DNA from: Flavobacterium tegetincola DSM 22377
GTDB lineage: Bacteria; Bacteroidota; Bacteroidia; Flavobacteriales; Flavobacteriaceae
Direction: 5' to 3'
NCBI RefSeq assembly: GCF_000425485.1
Contig: NZ_AUDN01000025.1
Coordinates: 1-64,000 of the forward strand
Length of the DNA stretch: 64,000 nucleotides
Shown here: one piece after another, positions 45,735-52,879 of the stretch
Numbering within the stretch: the first letter of the stretch is position 1
How the letters are laid out: each line of letters starts with the position of its first letter
Program-made: the position numbers and the translations under genes
The notes under the pieces: model-generated
Seen by the model: the letters and a program-made list of their open reading frames with translations, nothing else
The model's database searches: none
Told to the model about the DNA's origin: nothing

Positions 45735-45890
45735 ATCCGCTCCCTAAATTTTATATCAGAAACCGCGACGCGCCGAATGTTTCTGACTTCGCAGAAATAT
45801 AATTTTTTCAATAAGCTTAAAACTGGAGACATCTTTTTAACAGAAGATAAAAAGCTTCGAGGTCAGAGACCATCGAAGAGCGGAGTATCA
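45735..45890. repeat. Right copy of the hairpin-containing repeat
   Basis: Matches 37361-37528. The conserved core runs from ACTTCGCA at 45786 to about 45890, around 80% identical, and contains the hairpin CTTCGAGGTC-AGA-GACCATCGAAG at 45855-45878 without change. It lies 8.4 kb from its partner and just upstream of the toxin-antitoxin pair. Confidence 0.75.
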
Positions 45891-45925
45891 TTTAAATTGC
45901 AATTTATAATTTGGAACAAAAATTG

Positions 45926-45945
45926 TACATTTGTTTACAAACAAA
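45926..45945 (+). promoter_or_regulatory. -7 box overlapped by a palindrome, antitoxin promoter
   Basis: TACATTTG at 45926-45933 fits the TAnnTTTG box. The palindrome TTTGTTT-AC-AAACAAA at 45930-45945 overlaps it and ends 12 bases before the antitoxin ATG at 45958, a position expected for an autoregulatory operator of a toxin-antitoxin operon. Confidence 0.5.
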
Positions 45946-45957
45946 AAAATTTCATTA

Positions 45958-46166
45958 TGAGTACTTTAGAATTAAAACAAGAACTACATACTCTAATAAA
46001 TGAGGCAGACGACAACTTCATAAAGAAATTTTATGAAATGGCTAAAACATATGCTATTCAACTTGAAAACGAAAAGATGATTGAAGAAGCTGAAGATGAT
46101 ATTAGAGAAGGTAGACTTTACAGCCAAGAAGAGGCTGAAAAAATCATCGCAAACTGGAAACCGTGA
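45958..46166 (+). CDS. Antitoxin-like protein of a type II toxin-antitoxin pair
   Basis: A 69-residue acidic helical protein: MSTLELKQELHTLINEADDN, FIKKFYEMAKTYAIQLENEK, then MIEEAEDDIREGRLYSQEEAEKI. The pattern (helical dimerisation part and an EDDI..GR.YS.EE tail) is typical of the short antitoxins encoded before ParE/RelE toxins in Bacteroidota. The ATG at 45958 is preferred over the frame opening at 45777, which lies within the hairpin repeat. Its stop codon overlaps the toxin GTG start by 4 bp. Confidence 0.75.
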
Positions 46167-46471
46167 AAAAACCTATTAATTGGACAGCACGTTCATTAAA
46201 AGATATAGATAAAATCACACGTTTCAACTCAATACTCTATGGTGTTGAAAAAGCAATTTTAATTTCTAATAGCATTGCTCAAGCTGTCAAGATTTTAGAT
46301 AATGAAAACTTTACAGATTTAGGCAGCGTTGACAAAGACTTTGATTATTTGTCTCGTAATTACAGAAAAATATTTTACAATCATTGTAAAATAACTTATC
46401 GAGAAGGTACTACTAAAATTTATATCTGTCGAGTATTTGATACAAGACAAAACCCTAATAAAAATAAATAA
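46163..46471 (+). CDS. RelE/ParE family toxin
   Basis: A 102-residue protein starting at GTG, overlapping the antitoxin stop. It begins KKPINWTARSLKDIDKITRF, has a helical stretch (ALLISN-like: KAILISNSIAQAVKIL), LGSVDKDFDYLSRNYRKIFY near 52-71, then the terminal strands CKITYREGTTKIYICRVFDTRQNP with the final R..DTR.NP block common to ParE/RelE toxins. RelE members cleave mRNA on the ribosome and ParE members poison gyrase; sequence alone does not decide which. It is the last gene of the island, 14 bp before the right flanking repeat. Confidence 0.8.
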   Translation: MKKPINWTARSLKDIDKITRFNSILYGVEKAILISNSIAQAVKILDNENFTDLGSVDKDFDYLSRNYRKIFYNHCKITYREGTTKIYICRVFDTRQNPNKNK

Positions 46472-46484
46472 CAATCTACAGCGC

Positions 46485-46524
46485 AAAACACCTCCCAAAA
46501 TAAATTTAAAATAAGTAATTCACA
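46485..46524. repeat. Right copy of the island-flanking direct repeat
   Basis: AAAACACCTCCC... for 30 identical bases, then two mismatches and AATTCACA, as at 37320-37359. It ends 42 bases before the recA ATG and so probably belongs to the original ribE-recA spacer. Confidence 0.85.
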
Positions 46525-46566
46525 TTCTAAAATTAAGTATTTTTACGAAAAATAAGTGCCAATACC

Positions 46567-47583
46567 ATGAAAGAAAAAACAAGTTCAGAGAAGGAAAACA
46601 AGTTAAAAGCCTTACAGTTAACACTTGACAAATTAGACAAAACCTACGGAAAAGGAACGGTGATGAAAATGGGTGACAAAGCCATTGAGGAAGTAGAAAC
46701 TATTTCTTCGGGATCTTTGGGAATCGATTTAGCATTAGGAGTGGGTGGTTATCCAAGAGGAAGAATCATTGAAATATACGGACCAGAATCTTCTGGAAAA
46801 ACAACTTTGACACTTCACGCCATTGCAGAAGCTCAAAAAGCAGGTGGAATTGCTGCATTTATCGATGCAGAACACGCTTTTGATAGAAATTATGCTGAAA
46901 AATTAGGCGTTGATATTGAAAACCTAATTATTTCACAACCGGATAATGGAGAACAAGCATTGGAAATTGCAGAAAACTTGATTCGTTCAGGAGCAATTGA
47001 CATTGTCGTTATTGACTCGGTTGCCGCATTGACACCAAAAAGTGAAATTGAAGGTGAAATGGGAGATTCTAAAATGGGTCTTCACGCACGTTTGATGTCG
47101 CAAGCATTGAGAAAATTAACAGGAACAATCAGCAAAACGCACTGTACCGTTTTCTTCATCAACCAGTTGAGAGAGAAAATTGGAGTGATGTTTGGAAATC
47201 CTGAAACTACAACGGGTGGAAATGCATTGAAATTTTACGCCTCAATCCGTTTAGACATTCGTCGTTCTTCTCAAATTAAAGACGGTGACAACGTTATTGG
47301 AAACAGAACCAAAGTAAAAGTGGTTAAAAACAAAGTGGCTCCACCATTTAAAGTCGCCGAATTTGACATTATGTACGGCGAAGGCGTTTCTAAAACAGGT
47401 GAAATTTTAGATTTAGCGGTTGAATTTGAAATCGTTAAAAAAGCAGGATCTTGGTTTAGTTATGGTGATACCAAATTAGGACAAGGACGTGACGCTGTAA
47501 AGTCATTGATTAAAGACAATCCAGAATTGGCTGACGAACTTGAAGTAAAAATCAAGGATAGAATTAAAGAAAACAACAATTAA
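46567..47583 (+). CDS. recA: Recombinase RecA
   Basis: The 338-residue ATP-dependent strand-exchange protein and SOS co-protease. Key parts: [41 protein letters not shown] at 28-70, Walker [15 protein letters not shown] near 75, [11 protein letters not shown] near 99, Walker [22 protein letters not shown] near 148, the L2 loop region [26 protein letters not shown] near 200, and the C-terminal acidic end. All are near-invariant. The promoter lies in the 42 bp after the flanking repeat; ATTAAGTATTTTTACG there is only a weak -7 match. A terminator follows the gene. Confidence 0.98.
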   Translation: MKEKTSSEKENKLKALQLTLDKLDKTYGKGTVMKMGDKAIEEVETISSGSLGIDLALGVGGYPRGRIIEIYGPESSGKTTLTLHAIAEAQKAGGIAAFIDAEHAFDRNYAEKLGVDIENLIISQPDNGEQALEIAENLIRSGAIDIVVIDSVAALTPKSEIEGEMGDSKMGLHARLMSQALRKLTGTISKTHCTVFFINQLREKIGVMFGNPETTTGGNALKFYASIRLDIRRSSQIKDGDNVIGNRTKVKVVKNKVAPPFKVAEFDIMYGEGVSKTGEILDLAVEFEIVKKAGSWFSYGDTKLGQGRDAVKSLIKDNPELADELEVKIKDRIKENNN

Positions 47584-47610
47584 TTTCGCACAAGCGAGAG
47601 AATAGTTCAA

Positions 47611-47648
47611 AAAAACCGCTTCAATAGCAATTGGAGCGGTTTTTTTTG
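47611..47648 (+). terminator. Terminator of recA
   Basis: AACCGCTTCAAT pairs with ATTGGAGCGGTT (one mismatch) around AGCA, then a run of Ts. Confidence 0.9.
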
Positions 47649-47709
47649 GTTTAAAACGCAACCTATAAAGGAATATCTCATCCTTATTTAAAATAAAAGC
47701 TTTTAAAAA

Positions 47710-48123
47710 ATGAAAAAAATATTCCTACTACTTTTTGTATCTTTCCTTGCACTTTCCTGCTCAATTGATGATGGAGCTAACGATTATTACTACGAGATTT
47801 TGCCCGTCGAAAGTAATGATTTACCTGAATCCTTTGAATTTGGGAAAATTTATACCGTCACGCTAACCTACAAAAGGCCCACGGATTGCCACGGAAATGC
47901 TACTCTTTATTTTGAGAAAGAAGGTTCCACTCGTACGATTGCCATTCAAACTATAGTGGCAAATAAAAACAATTGCGAAGCAGTTCCAAATGAAGATTCG
48001 AGGGAATTGAAGTTTCAATTTGAAATTTTGAGCGACACGCCATACGTATTTAAATTTTACAAAGGCGAAGATGAGGCAGGAGAAGCCCTCTTTGAAAGCG
48101 TAACTGTTCCTATAATCAATTAA
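47710..48123 (+). CDS. Hypothetical lipoprotein
   Basis: A 137-residue lipoprotein: MKKIFLLLFVSFLALSCSID with lipobox ALSC, then an acidic spacer and a strand-rich body (YYEILPVESNDLPESFEFGKI, YTVTLTYKRPTDCHGNATLYF). Two cysteines at about 59 and 83 could form a disulphide. The shape suggests a small immunoglobulin-like domain facing the periplasm. It ends 15 bp before the sigma factor gene on the same strand, so it may belong to that operon and be involved in envelope sensing. That link is an inference from position. Confidence 0.7.
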   Translation: MKKIFLLLFVSFLALSCSIDDGANDYYYEILPVESNDLPESFEFGKIYTVTLTYKRPTDCHGNATLYFEKEGSTRTIAIQTIVANKNNCEAVPNEDSRELKFQFEILSDTPYVFKFYKGEDEAGEALFESVTVPIIN

Positions 48124-48138
48124 AAAAAATAAAAACCT

Positions 48139-48687
48139 GTGGGTTTAGACCAACTCATTATTGCTTGTAAAGAAAATGACGCCAAAGCTCAGGAGCAAAT
48201 TTATACATTATTTGCTCCCAAGTTTTTTGGCGTCTGCTTGAAGTATTCCACCAACTATGCGGAAGCGGAGGACAATTTACAAGATGGTTTTATTATTATT
48301 TTTAAAAAAATGGAGCAATTTCAGTTCAAAGGCTCTTTTGAAGGCTGGGCAAAACGCATTATGATCAATAATGCCTTGCAAAAATACCGAACCCAAGTAC
48401 GCTTTTTGGAAGTGGTCAATGACAATGTCGCGGAAGATGAAATTCCAGAACTTGATGATGAAGACGTTTCTTTGGATTATTTGATGCAAATAATTCAAGA
48501 ACTGCCGGACCGTTATCGGATGGTATTTAATCTGTATGTTTTGGACGGGTATTCGCATAAAGAAATTGCTGAAATGCTTGAGATTACAACGGGAACCACG
48601 AAATCTAATTTGGCTCGAGCCCGAATGATTTTAAAGGAAAAAATTGACGTACACACTGGAAAAAATAAATTACCTTCGACAAAATGA
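48139..48687 (+). CDS. ECF-type RNA polymerase sigma factor
   Basis: A 182-residue sigma factor starting at GTG. Region 2 includes LFAPKFFGVCLKYSTNYAEAEDNLQDGFIIIFKK (25-58) and FKGSFEGWAKRIMINNALQKYR for core binding and -10 recognition. Region 4 is LPDRYRMVFNLYVLDGYSHKEIAEMLEITTGTTKSNLARARMIL near 122-165 with its helix-turn-helix. It lacks regions 1 and 3, as ECF factors do. Its stop codon overlaps the next start (48684) by 4 bp. The neighbour, with an anti-sigma-like N-terminus and membrane segment, is the probable regulator. Confidence 0.92.
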   Translation: MGLDQLIIACKENDAKAQEQIYTLFAPKFFGVCLKYSTNYAEAEDNLQDGFIIIFKKMEQFQFKGSFEGWAKRIMINNALQKYRTQVRFLEVVNDNVAEDEIPELDDEDVSLDYLMQIIQELPDRYRMVFNLYVLDGYSHKEIAEMLEITTGTTKSNLARARMILKEKIDVHTGKNKLPSTK

Positions 48688-50135
48688 ATGACAAGAAAAA
48701 CATAGACCGCTTGTTTCAGGAGCGTTTTAAAGATTTTGAAGCCGTTCCAGATGAACAAATTTGGAGCAACATTCACGATGCTTTACACGAGAAAAAACGA
48801 AAAAAAGTAATTCCGTTGTGGTGGAAATTCTCCGGTATTGCCGCTGGGTTTTTACTCGCTTTTTTAGCATTCAATACGTTTTGGTCGCCATCCGAAACTG
48901 AAACAAGAATAGTAATTTCACCAGAAAAAACTAAGCAATCCGATGCCGAAAAACCAAATGTTCCAACTGAAACAAAGATTGCAGTGGAAGACCCAACTGA
49001 AATTAATGTAGAAGAAAATTCCACAAAAAGCACTAGAATTACTCGTCAAAAAACAATCGTCAAAAGCAATTTAAATAGTCGTGCAATCAAAAAACAAAAT
49101 GGAATTGCTGTAGAAAATACTGCGATTAAAAAATCTACTCAAAATCAATCGGCGTCAAATGCGATTCAAAATCAAAAGGCCGAAATTGATCAAATAGTTT
49201 CAAATAATTACATTAAAAGCGTTGGGAGTGAAAATTCATTTGAGGACGATTATATTTCAATAAACAAAGAAAAAATTGCTGATAAAAGCAGAAATTCCAG
49301 CGTAAATAATGATGCATTGCAAAAGGAGAAAGACGCTTTAGCAGTGACTTTAGTTGCGGAACCCAATCCTCTAGAAGAAATTTTGAAAAAGAAAAATGAG
49401 AAAGAAACTGCAGTTGCCGTTGTTAAAATAAACCGTTGGAATGTAACCACCAATGTGGCTCCTGTATTTTTTAGTTCCGCTGGTAATGGTTCGCCGATTG
49501 AAGCGCAATTTGAAGGCAATAGTAAAACTTTTGAAAATAATTTGAGCGTTGGAATTGGTGTTCAATATGCAGTAAATAAAAAATTATCGGTTCGGAGTGG
49601 CGTAAATAAAGTGAGTTTAGGTTATGGAACTAACGATGTGGTGTTTTTTGGCGGAATCAATTCTTCGGGCGTGAGTAATTTAAGTACTACCATGGCTACA
49701 TCAAATATTGAAGTTATTAGTGCCAATAATATTGCGGCATTACGGCCTTTTGAAGACAACTTGTTGAATACTGAAAGTGGTGTTTTGAACCAAAGAATGG
49801 GTTATTATGAAGTGCCGTTGGAACTTTCCTATGCAGTGGTGGATCGTAAAATTGGCGTACGTGTAATTGGAGGTTTGAGTACTTTGTTTCTCAATGAAAA
49901 TTCGGTTTCTGTGCAATCTGCCAATACGACGATGAGTTTGGGGAAAGCCAATAACTTAAACGACATTCATTTTAGCGGAAACGCTGGCGTGGGTTTTAAT
50001 TATAAATTTTGGAACTCTTTTGAGGCGCACTTTGAACCGACTTTCAAGTACCAATTCAATACTTTTAGCCGTGATGCCGGAAATTTCAAGCCCTATTTTG
50101 TGGGATTGTATACGGGAGTAAGTTTTAGGTTTTAA
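48684..50135 (+). CDS. Anti-sigma-like N-terminus with an outer-membrane barrel-like C-terminus
   Basis: A 483-residue protein. Residues 1-45 are cytosolic and begin MNDKKNIDRLFQERFKDFE, with PDEQIWSNIHDALHEKKRKK, the size and style of flavobacterial anti-sigma segments. One membrane segment follows at about 50-68 (FSGIAAGFLLAFLAFNTFW). A long charged periplasmic linker spans about 70-240. The C-terminal 230 residues are built of alternating strands as in small outer-membrane barrels (NVTTNVAPVFFS, NNLSVGIGVQYAVNKKLSVRSG, YEVPLELSYAV, FVGLYTGVSFRF). It may span both membranes and pass an envelope signal to the ECF sigma factor. The role is inferred from operon and topology. Confidence 0.75.
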   Translation: MNDKKNIDRLFQERFKDFEAVPDEQIWSNIHDALHEKKRKKVIPLWWKFSGIAAGFLLAFLAFNTFWSPSETETRIVISPEKTKQSDAEKPNVPTETKIAVEDPTEINVEENSTKSTRITRQKTIVKSNLNSRAIKKQNGIAVENTAIKKSTQNQSASNAIQNQKAEIDQIVSNNYIKSVGSENSFEDDYISINKEKIADKSRNSSVNNDALQKEKDALAVTLVAEPNPLEEILKKKNEKETAVAVVKINRWNVTTNVAPVFFSSAGNGSPIEAQFEGNSKTFENNLSVGIGVQYAVNKKLSVRSGVNKVSLGYGTNDVVFFGGINSSGVSNLSTTMATSNIEVISANNIAALRPFEDNLLNTESGVLNQRMGYYEVPLELSYAVVDRKIGVRVIGGLSTLFLNENSVSVQSANTTMSLGKANNLNDIHFSGNAGVGFNYKFWNSFEAHFEPTFKYQFNTFSRDAGNFKPYFVGLYTGVSFRF

Positions 50136-50209
50136 TTATAGGAGCTTATACTAAGGTTTATTTTAGTTGGAAAATCAATTTAAAATCAACTGTTAAATTT
50201 TAAAGTATT

Positions 50210-50217
50210 TATTTTTG
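50210..50217 (+). promoter_or_regulatory. -7 box before a deleted toxin gene
   Basis: TATTTTTG fits TAnnTTTG. Downstream, AAACACCCTAATTATGAGG at 50258-50276 resembles the AAACACCCCAAATTATGAAA start regions of the leader genes at 39171, 40095 and 40999. The promoter and start region therefore seem to belong to a large secreted-protein gene whose body is gone. Confidence 0.4.
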
Positions 50218-50274
50218 TACGAAATTTTTTATTAATTTAGTAAAAATTTAATACTTTAAACACCCTAATTATGA

Positions 50275-50529
50275 GGGAAATTTCTTTACCACTTACTTGA
50301 TGATTTAACTTCTGGTACAAACCGTGATGCAGTTGAAAATATGCCTCTGTATCAAACCCCTCCCTCTTCAAGTCCTGTTGATTGGAGTTGGAATACCTAT
50401 GCAAAATATCTTAGCTTGCAAGGTTTAGCAAATTGTTCAGGGTTCAAGATTCAATACCCTTTAGGTTCAGATGAAAAATTCCTATATTATCAATATAATA
50501 TTAATGCACATTATAATTTAGACTATTAA
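50275..50529 (+). pseudogene. Polymorphic-toxin C-terminal remnant, type X copy 1
   Basis: An open frame from 50275 to TAA at 50527-50529, entered without a start codon, encodes 84 residues: GKFLYHLLDDLTSGTNRDAV, then SSSPVDWSWNTYAKYLSLQG, and PLGSDEKFLYYQYNINAHY to the end. The segment VDWSWNTYAKYLSLQGL...FKIQYPLGSDEKFLYYQ aligns with ITWNYNTYFTYLSYQGL...FKSLFPEGSDAFYIYKQ in the remnant at 52880-53047. It looks like the end of a larger effector whose N-terminal part has been deleted up to the gene's own start region. The family is not recognised. Confidence 0.6.
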
Positions 50530-50532
50530 AAG

Positions 50533-50973
50533 ATGAGAAATATTATTTTACTAGCAATTTTTATAACTAATTATTCAACTGCTCAGGAAATGCATAATAT
50601 CCTGAAAAAAGATACCATTTATGTCATGTTTGAAGCAAGTGTTGATCAACGGAAATTAGATATTAAAGGATATCATAATAATGGATATTCGTTCTTGAAA
50701 ACAATATTTTTTAAATCAGAGGTTATTGTTGATAGTCATTATGAGAATACTAAAATTAGAGATGCAAAAGTACTATGTAAACCTAAAAAATTTTTAAAAA
50801 CGATACAAAAAAACACGATTGATGTAGGGTTCATGAGAAAACATGGAAACAATATTTTTGTAAAGTCACTATTTGGAACGGATAAAATATACTTCATTAT
50901 TGATACGGCGGAATATAAAAAGAATATTGTAATACTAAGGGAGGTTAATTCTCCAGTAATTATTTTAGAATAA
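50533..50973 (+). CDS. Exported small protein, candidate immunity protein X1
   Basis: A 146-residue secreted protein with signal peptide MRNIILLAIFITNYSTAQ, starting 3 bp after the toxin remnant. The body reads DTIYVMFEASVDQRKLDIKG, then TIQKNTIDVGFMRKHGNNIF, KIYFIIDTAEYKKNIVIL and a terminal VNSPVIILE. It is a paralogue of the protein at 53025: TIDV.F..K....I......, FIID...KK..I I.... and a VN.P..I.E end match. Both genes directly follow the same type of toxin tail, the arrangement of toxin-immunity pairs. A periplasmic location would fit protection from an effector delivered there. No biochemical family is recognised. Confidence 0.6.
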   Translation: MRNIILLAIFITNYSTAQEMHNILKKDTIYVMFEASVDQRKLDIKGYHNNGYSFLKTIFFKSEVIVDSHYENTKIRDAKVLCKPKKFLKTIQKNTIDVGFMRKHGNNIFVKSLFGTDKIYFIIDTAEYKKNIVILREVNSPVIILE

Positions 50974-50983
50974 AATTACAATT

Positions 50984-51388
50984 ATGAGAAAAAAACAAAT
51001 AGTGATGATTTTGGGTATATTAACGTTTTCGTCTTGTAAAGTGCCCAAAAATCAAAATCAAGAAGATAATTTTAGAGATAAAGAAAAGCAAGAATGGATT
51101 TTTGCATTCAAGTCAAGTGTTTTTTATGAATGTGTTAAGCATAGTGGAGTTAAGATTGAAAAGGATGCATCTCCGTCTTTAAATTTTGAAGTTTTGGGTG
51201 ATTTCAAGATTTCATCAAAGACAGATTTGATAGGAAAGAGTTATTCTAAAATCATTGAAGATAGATCCGCGTGGTTGAAAGATGGAGATTTAGATGGATA
51301 TAAAGCTATTACTAATGGATGCTTGTCTTTCTTTGCCAGTAGAGAATTAGATTCTATTGCAAATGTAGAATTTGAAAGGTCAAGATGA
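50984..51388 (+). CDS. Tai4-like immunity lipoprotein, copy 1
   Basis: A 134-residue lipoprotein: MRKKQIVMILGILTFSSCKV with lipobox FSSC. It then has KQEWIFAFKSSVFYECVKHSG at about 37-57 and ends CLSFFASRELDSIANVEFE. The layout W..AFK..VFY.C......C......RELDSIA is shared with the protein at 51712 and resembles the Tai4 family, periplasmic inhibitors of the T6SS peptidoglycan amidase Tae4, with a conserved cysteine pair. It starts 10 bp after the X1 immunity gene. A Tae4-like toxin remnant follows at 51395. The assignment rests on these motifs together with that neighbour. Confidence 0.6.
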   Translation: MRKKQIVMILGILTFSSCKVPKNQNQEDNFRDKEKQEWIFAFKSSVFYECVKHSGVKIEKDASPSLNFEVLGDFKISSKTDLIGKSYSKIIEDRSAWLKDGDLDGYKAITNGCLSFFASRELDSIANVEFERSR

Positions 51389-51394
51389 TATAAT

Positions 51395-51687
51395 ATGTCA
51401 ATATATTGAAGGTGGAGATGATAAAACTATTTCCTAAATGCGAAATCTTTAAATAAATGGATGCGAGAAACCTTCGGGACAAATCCTGCAACTTCTGCCA
51501 CTCCATATAACGATAAGCATCTTTCATTTACTGGTAGCGATGGTGGAACAAATGGTGAAAAATTTTCTAACTTGCCAGAGGTTCAAACTTGTCTGGACAT
51601 GCAGATTTAATAAATGATAATTACTGTCTAGGAAATTGTAATTTTCAACTACCTGTTGAACATATAGATATATGGATTTTAAATTAA
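51395..51687 (+). pseudogene. Tae4-like amidase effector, broken C-terminal remnant
   Basis: Two reading frames carry successive parts of one protein. Frame one, about 51431-51610, gives NAKSLNKWMRETFGTNPAT, SATPYNDKHLSFTGSDGG and EKFSNLPE before losing sense. A second frame from about 51590 gives LSGHADLINDNYCLGNCNF and PVEHIDIWILN to TAA at 51685-51687. The order FG..PAT..TPYND..LSF...GG, then SGHADL, C...C and IDIWIL fits Tae4 (T6SS amidase, cleaving between D-Glu and mDAP). The GH histidine would be catalytic; the segment with the catalytic cysteine and part of the middle are missing. It is dead, with at least one frameshift and an internal deletion. Confidence 0.6.
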
Positions 51688-51711
51688 AAATTACTTTTTA
51701 TACAAACAACT

Positions 51712-52227
51712 ATGAAGAAAAATATATTATACTTTAGTTTTTTAATTGCTATATTTTCTTGTTCTAAAATGCCAAATCAAGCTTATTTTGGTGATGATTT
51801 TGGAAAAGGTGAAGGTTATAAGTATGGCAAAGTAAGTAACTCGTGGATTACCGCATACAAAGACAATGTTTTTTATAGCTGTATCAGAGAAGGATACAAA
51901 AATGATAGTATTTGGATATTAATGGATAAAGAAGATTGGTTCAACACTTATGATGCAATTGATTTGTTGGATATTGATTCGACTATTTTAATTGGACAGA
52001 AGGTTATTAAGAACCTACCGAAAGAAGTATATTTCAATTCTCAAGAGTTTCCTTCTGCTAACGACATAAGTAAACATAAAAATTACATATCTTCAACTTG
52101 TTTACACTACTACATAAGTAGAGAATTAGATTCAATTGCAAAGCAAGCGTTTAAGCGTGAAGTACAAAGAAAAACAGAATTATATGGCAAAAATTATTAT
52201 CCGTTATCAGACAATGAAAAGAATTAA
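51712..52227 (+). CDS. Tai4-like immunity lipoprotein, copy 2
   Basis: A 171-residue lipoprotein: MKKNILYFSFLIAIFSCSKM with lipobox IFSC. The body has SWITAYKDNVFYSCIREGYK at about 43-62, NDSIWILMDKEDWFNTYDAI, then STCLHYYISRELDSIAKQAF near 130-149. The two cysteines C56 and C132 and the final ELDSIAK match the protein at 50984 and the Tai4 family. It starts 24 bp after the Tae4-like remnant, the usual order effector then immunity. It is longer than copy 1 and probably the more complete member. It may still protect against a Tae4-type amidase from kin. Confidence 0.65.
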   Translation: MKKNILYFSFLIAIFSCSKMPNQAYFGDDFGKGEGYKYGKVSNSWITAYKDNVFYSCIREGYKNDSIWILMDKEDWFNTYDAIDLLDIDSTILIGQKVIKNLPKEVYFNSQEFPSANDISKHKNYISSTCLHYYISRELDSIAKQAFKREVQRKTELYGKNYYPLSDNEKN

Positions 52228-52376
52228 CAGAAAAAAGAGAGGATAATGAAAATTATGTTTTTCAGGAAAAGCACTTAACAAAAATAGGAACAAAACATTT
52301 GGGTTGGCAACCTTGCCCATTTGATTGTTTTTTTAATTTGCAAATAGAAAGAATAGACATATGGATACTAGAATAA
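52224..52376 (+). pseudogene. Second Tae4-like C-terminal tail
   Basis: A 50-codon frame without a start ends KHLGWQPCPFDCFFNLQIER then IDIWILE at TAA 52374-52376. The end C...C.F.L..E.IDIWIL matches the end of the Tae4-like remnant at 51687 (C...C.FQLPVEHIDIWIL). The upstream part has no clear similarity. It is the last stub of another amidase-type effector gene, overlapping the start of the next gene. Confidence 0.5.
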
Positions 52377-52879
52377 AAATTAAATTTATTTATTTTCAAG
52401 TTATATTAATTATGATAGCAAGTAATTTGAGTGCACAAGACTATGTTGTTAAAGACTCCATAGTTGTTAATGGAATTAAGCAAGAGTATTCACACATCAG
52501 CTTTGGAAAACATTCGGGCACTAAGTATTTTAAAATTATTTTATGTAACGAGGGAAATCGTGCCCTATTTGAAAATGAAATTATATATTGTAGAAATACT
52601 TATAAATCCGATTTCAGCGAGTTTTATTTAGTTCCTAAAGCGAGTATTAAATATGATGAACAAATACATACTGAAGAGATAGTATTTGCTTTATTAAAGA
52701 AAATTGATGCCCAGAGAATGAAATCTAACTTATCAACTAGTTTAATTCACTCCAAGTATTCAATTGACAAGGATATTTTTGAGTACTACACTGAAAAACC
52801 ATTAAAAAAAGTAGAAGATTTTAAGGATTATAAGTTTATTGATAAATTAAGTAAGGTTTGCGATTTTTTGCGAGAATAA
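52361..52879 (+). CDS. Exported small protein, candidate immunity protein Y
   Basis: A 172-residue protein with an N-terminal export signal, IYFQVILIMIASNLSAQ, then DYVVKDSIVVNGIKQEYSHI, a strand-rich middle (KYFKIILCNEGNRALFENEI) and a helical end (LIHSKYSIDKDIFEYY, KVCDFLRE). I do not recognise the family. The ATG at 52361 lies within the preceding toxin stub; a later start at 52412 would leave a poor signal peptide. Position directly after a toxin tail and export to the periplasm suggest an immunity protein. Its in-frame continuation past the stop codon reads straight into the next toxin remnant. Confidence 0.55.
   Translation: MDTRIKIKFIYFQVILIMIASNLSAQDYVVKDSIVVNGIKQEYSHISFGKHSGTKYFKIILCNEGNRALFENEIIYCRNTYKSDFSEFYLVPKASIKYDEQIHTEEIVFALLKKIDAQRMKSNLSTSLIHSKYSIDKDIFEYYTEKPLKKVEDFKDYKFIDKLSKVCDFLRE

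Noticed and set aside
45777..45957. N-terminal extension of the antitoxin (frame from 45777)
   Set aside because: The extension lies within the hairpin repeat and upstream of the -7 box at 45926; the MSTLELK start at 45958 fits antitoxin length.
37320..46524. Flanking repeats as insertion-sequence ends
   Set aside because: They are direct, not inverted, and no transposase or DDE/tyrosine recombinase frame lies between them.
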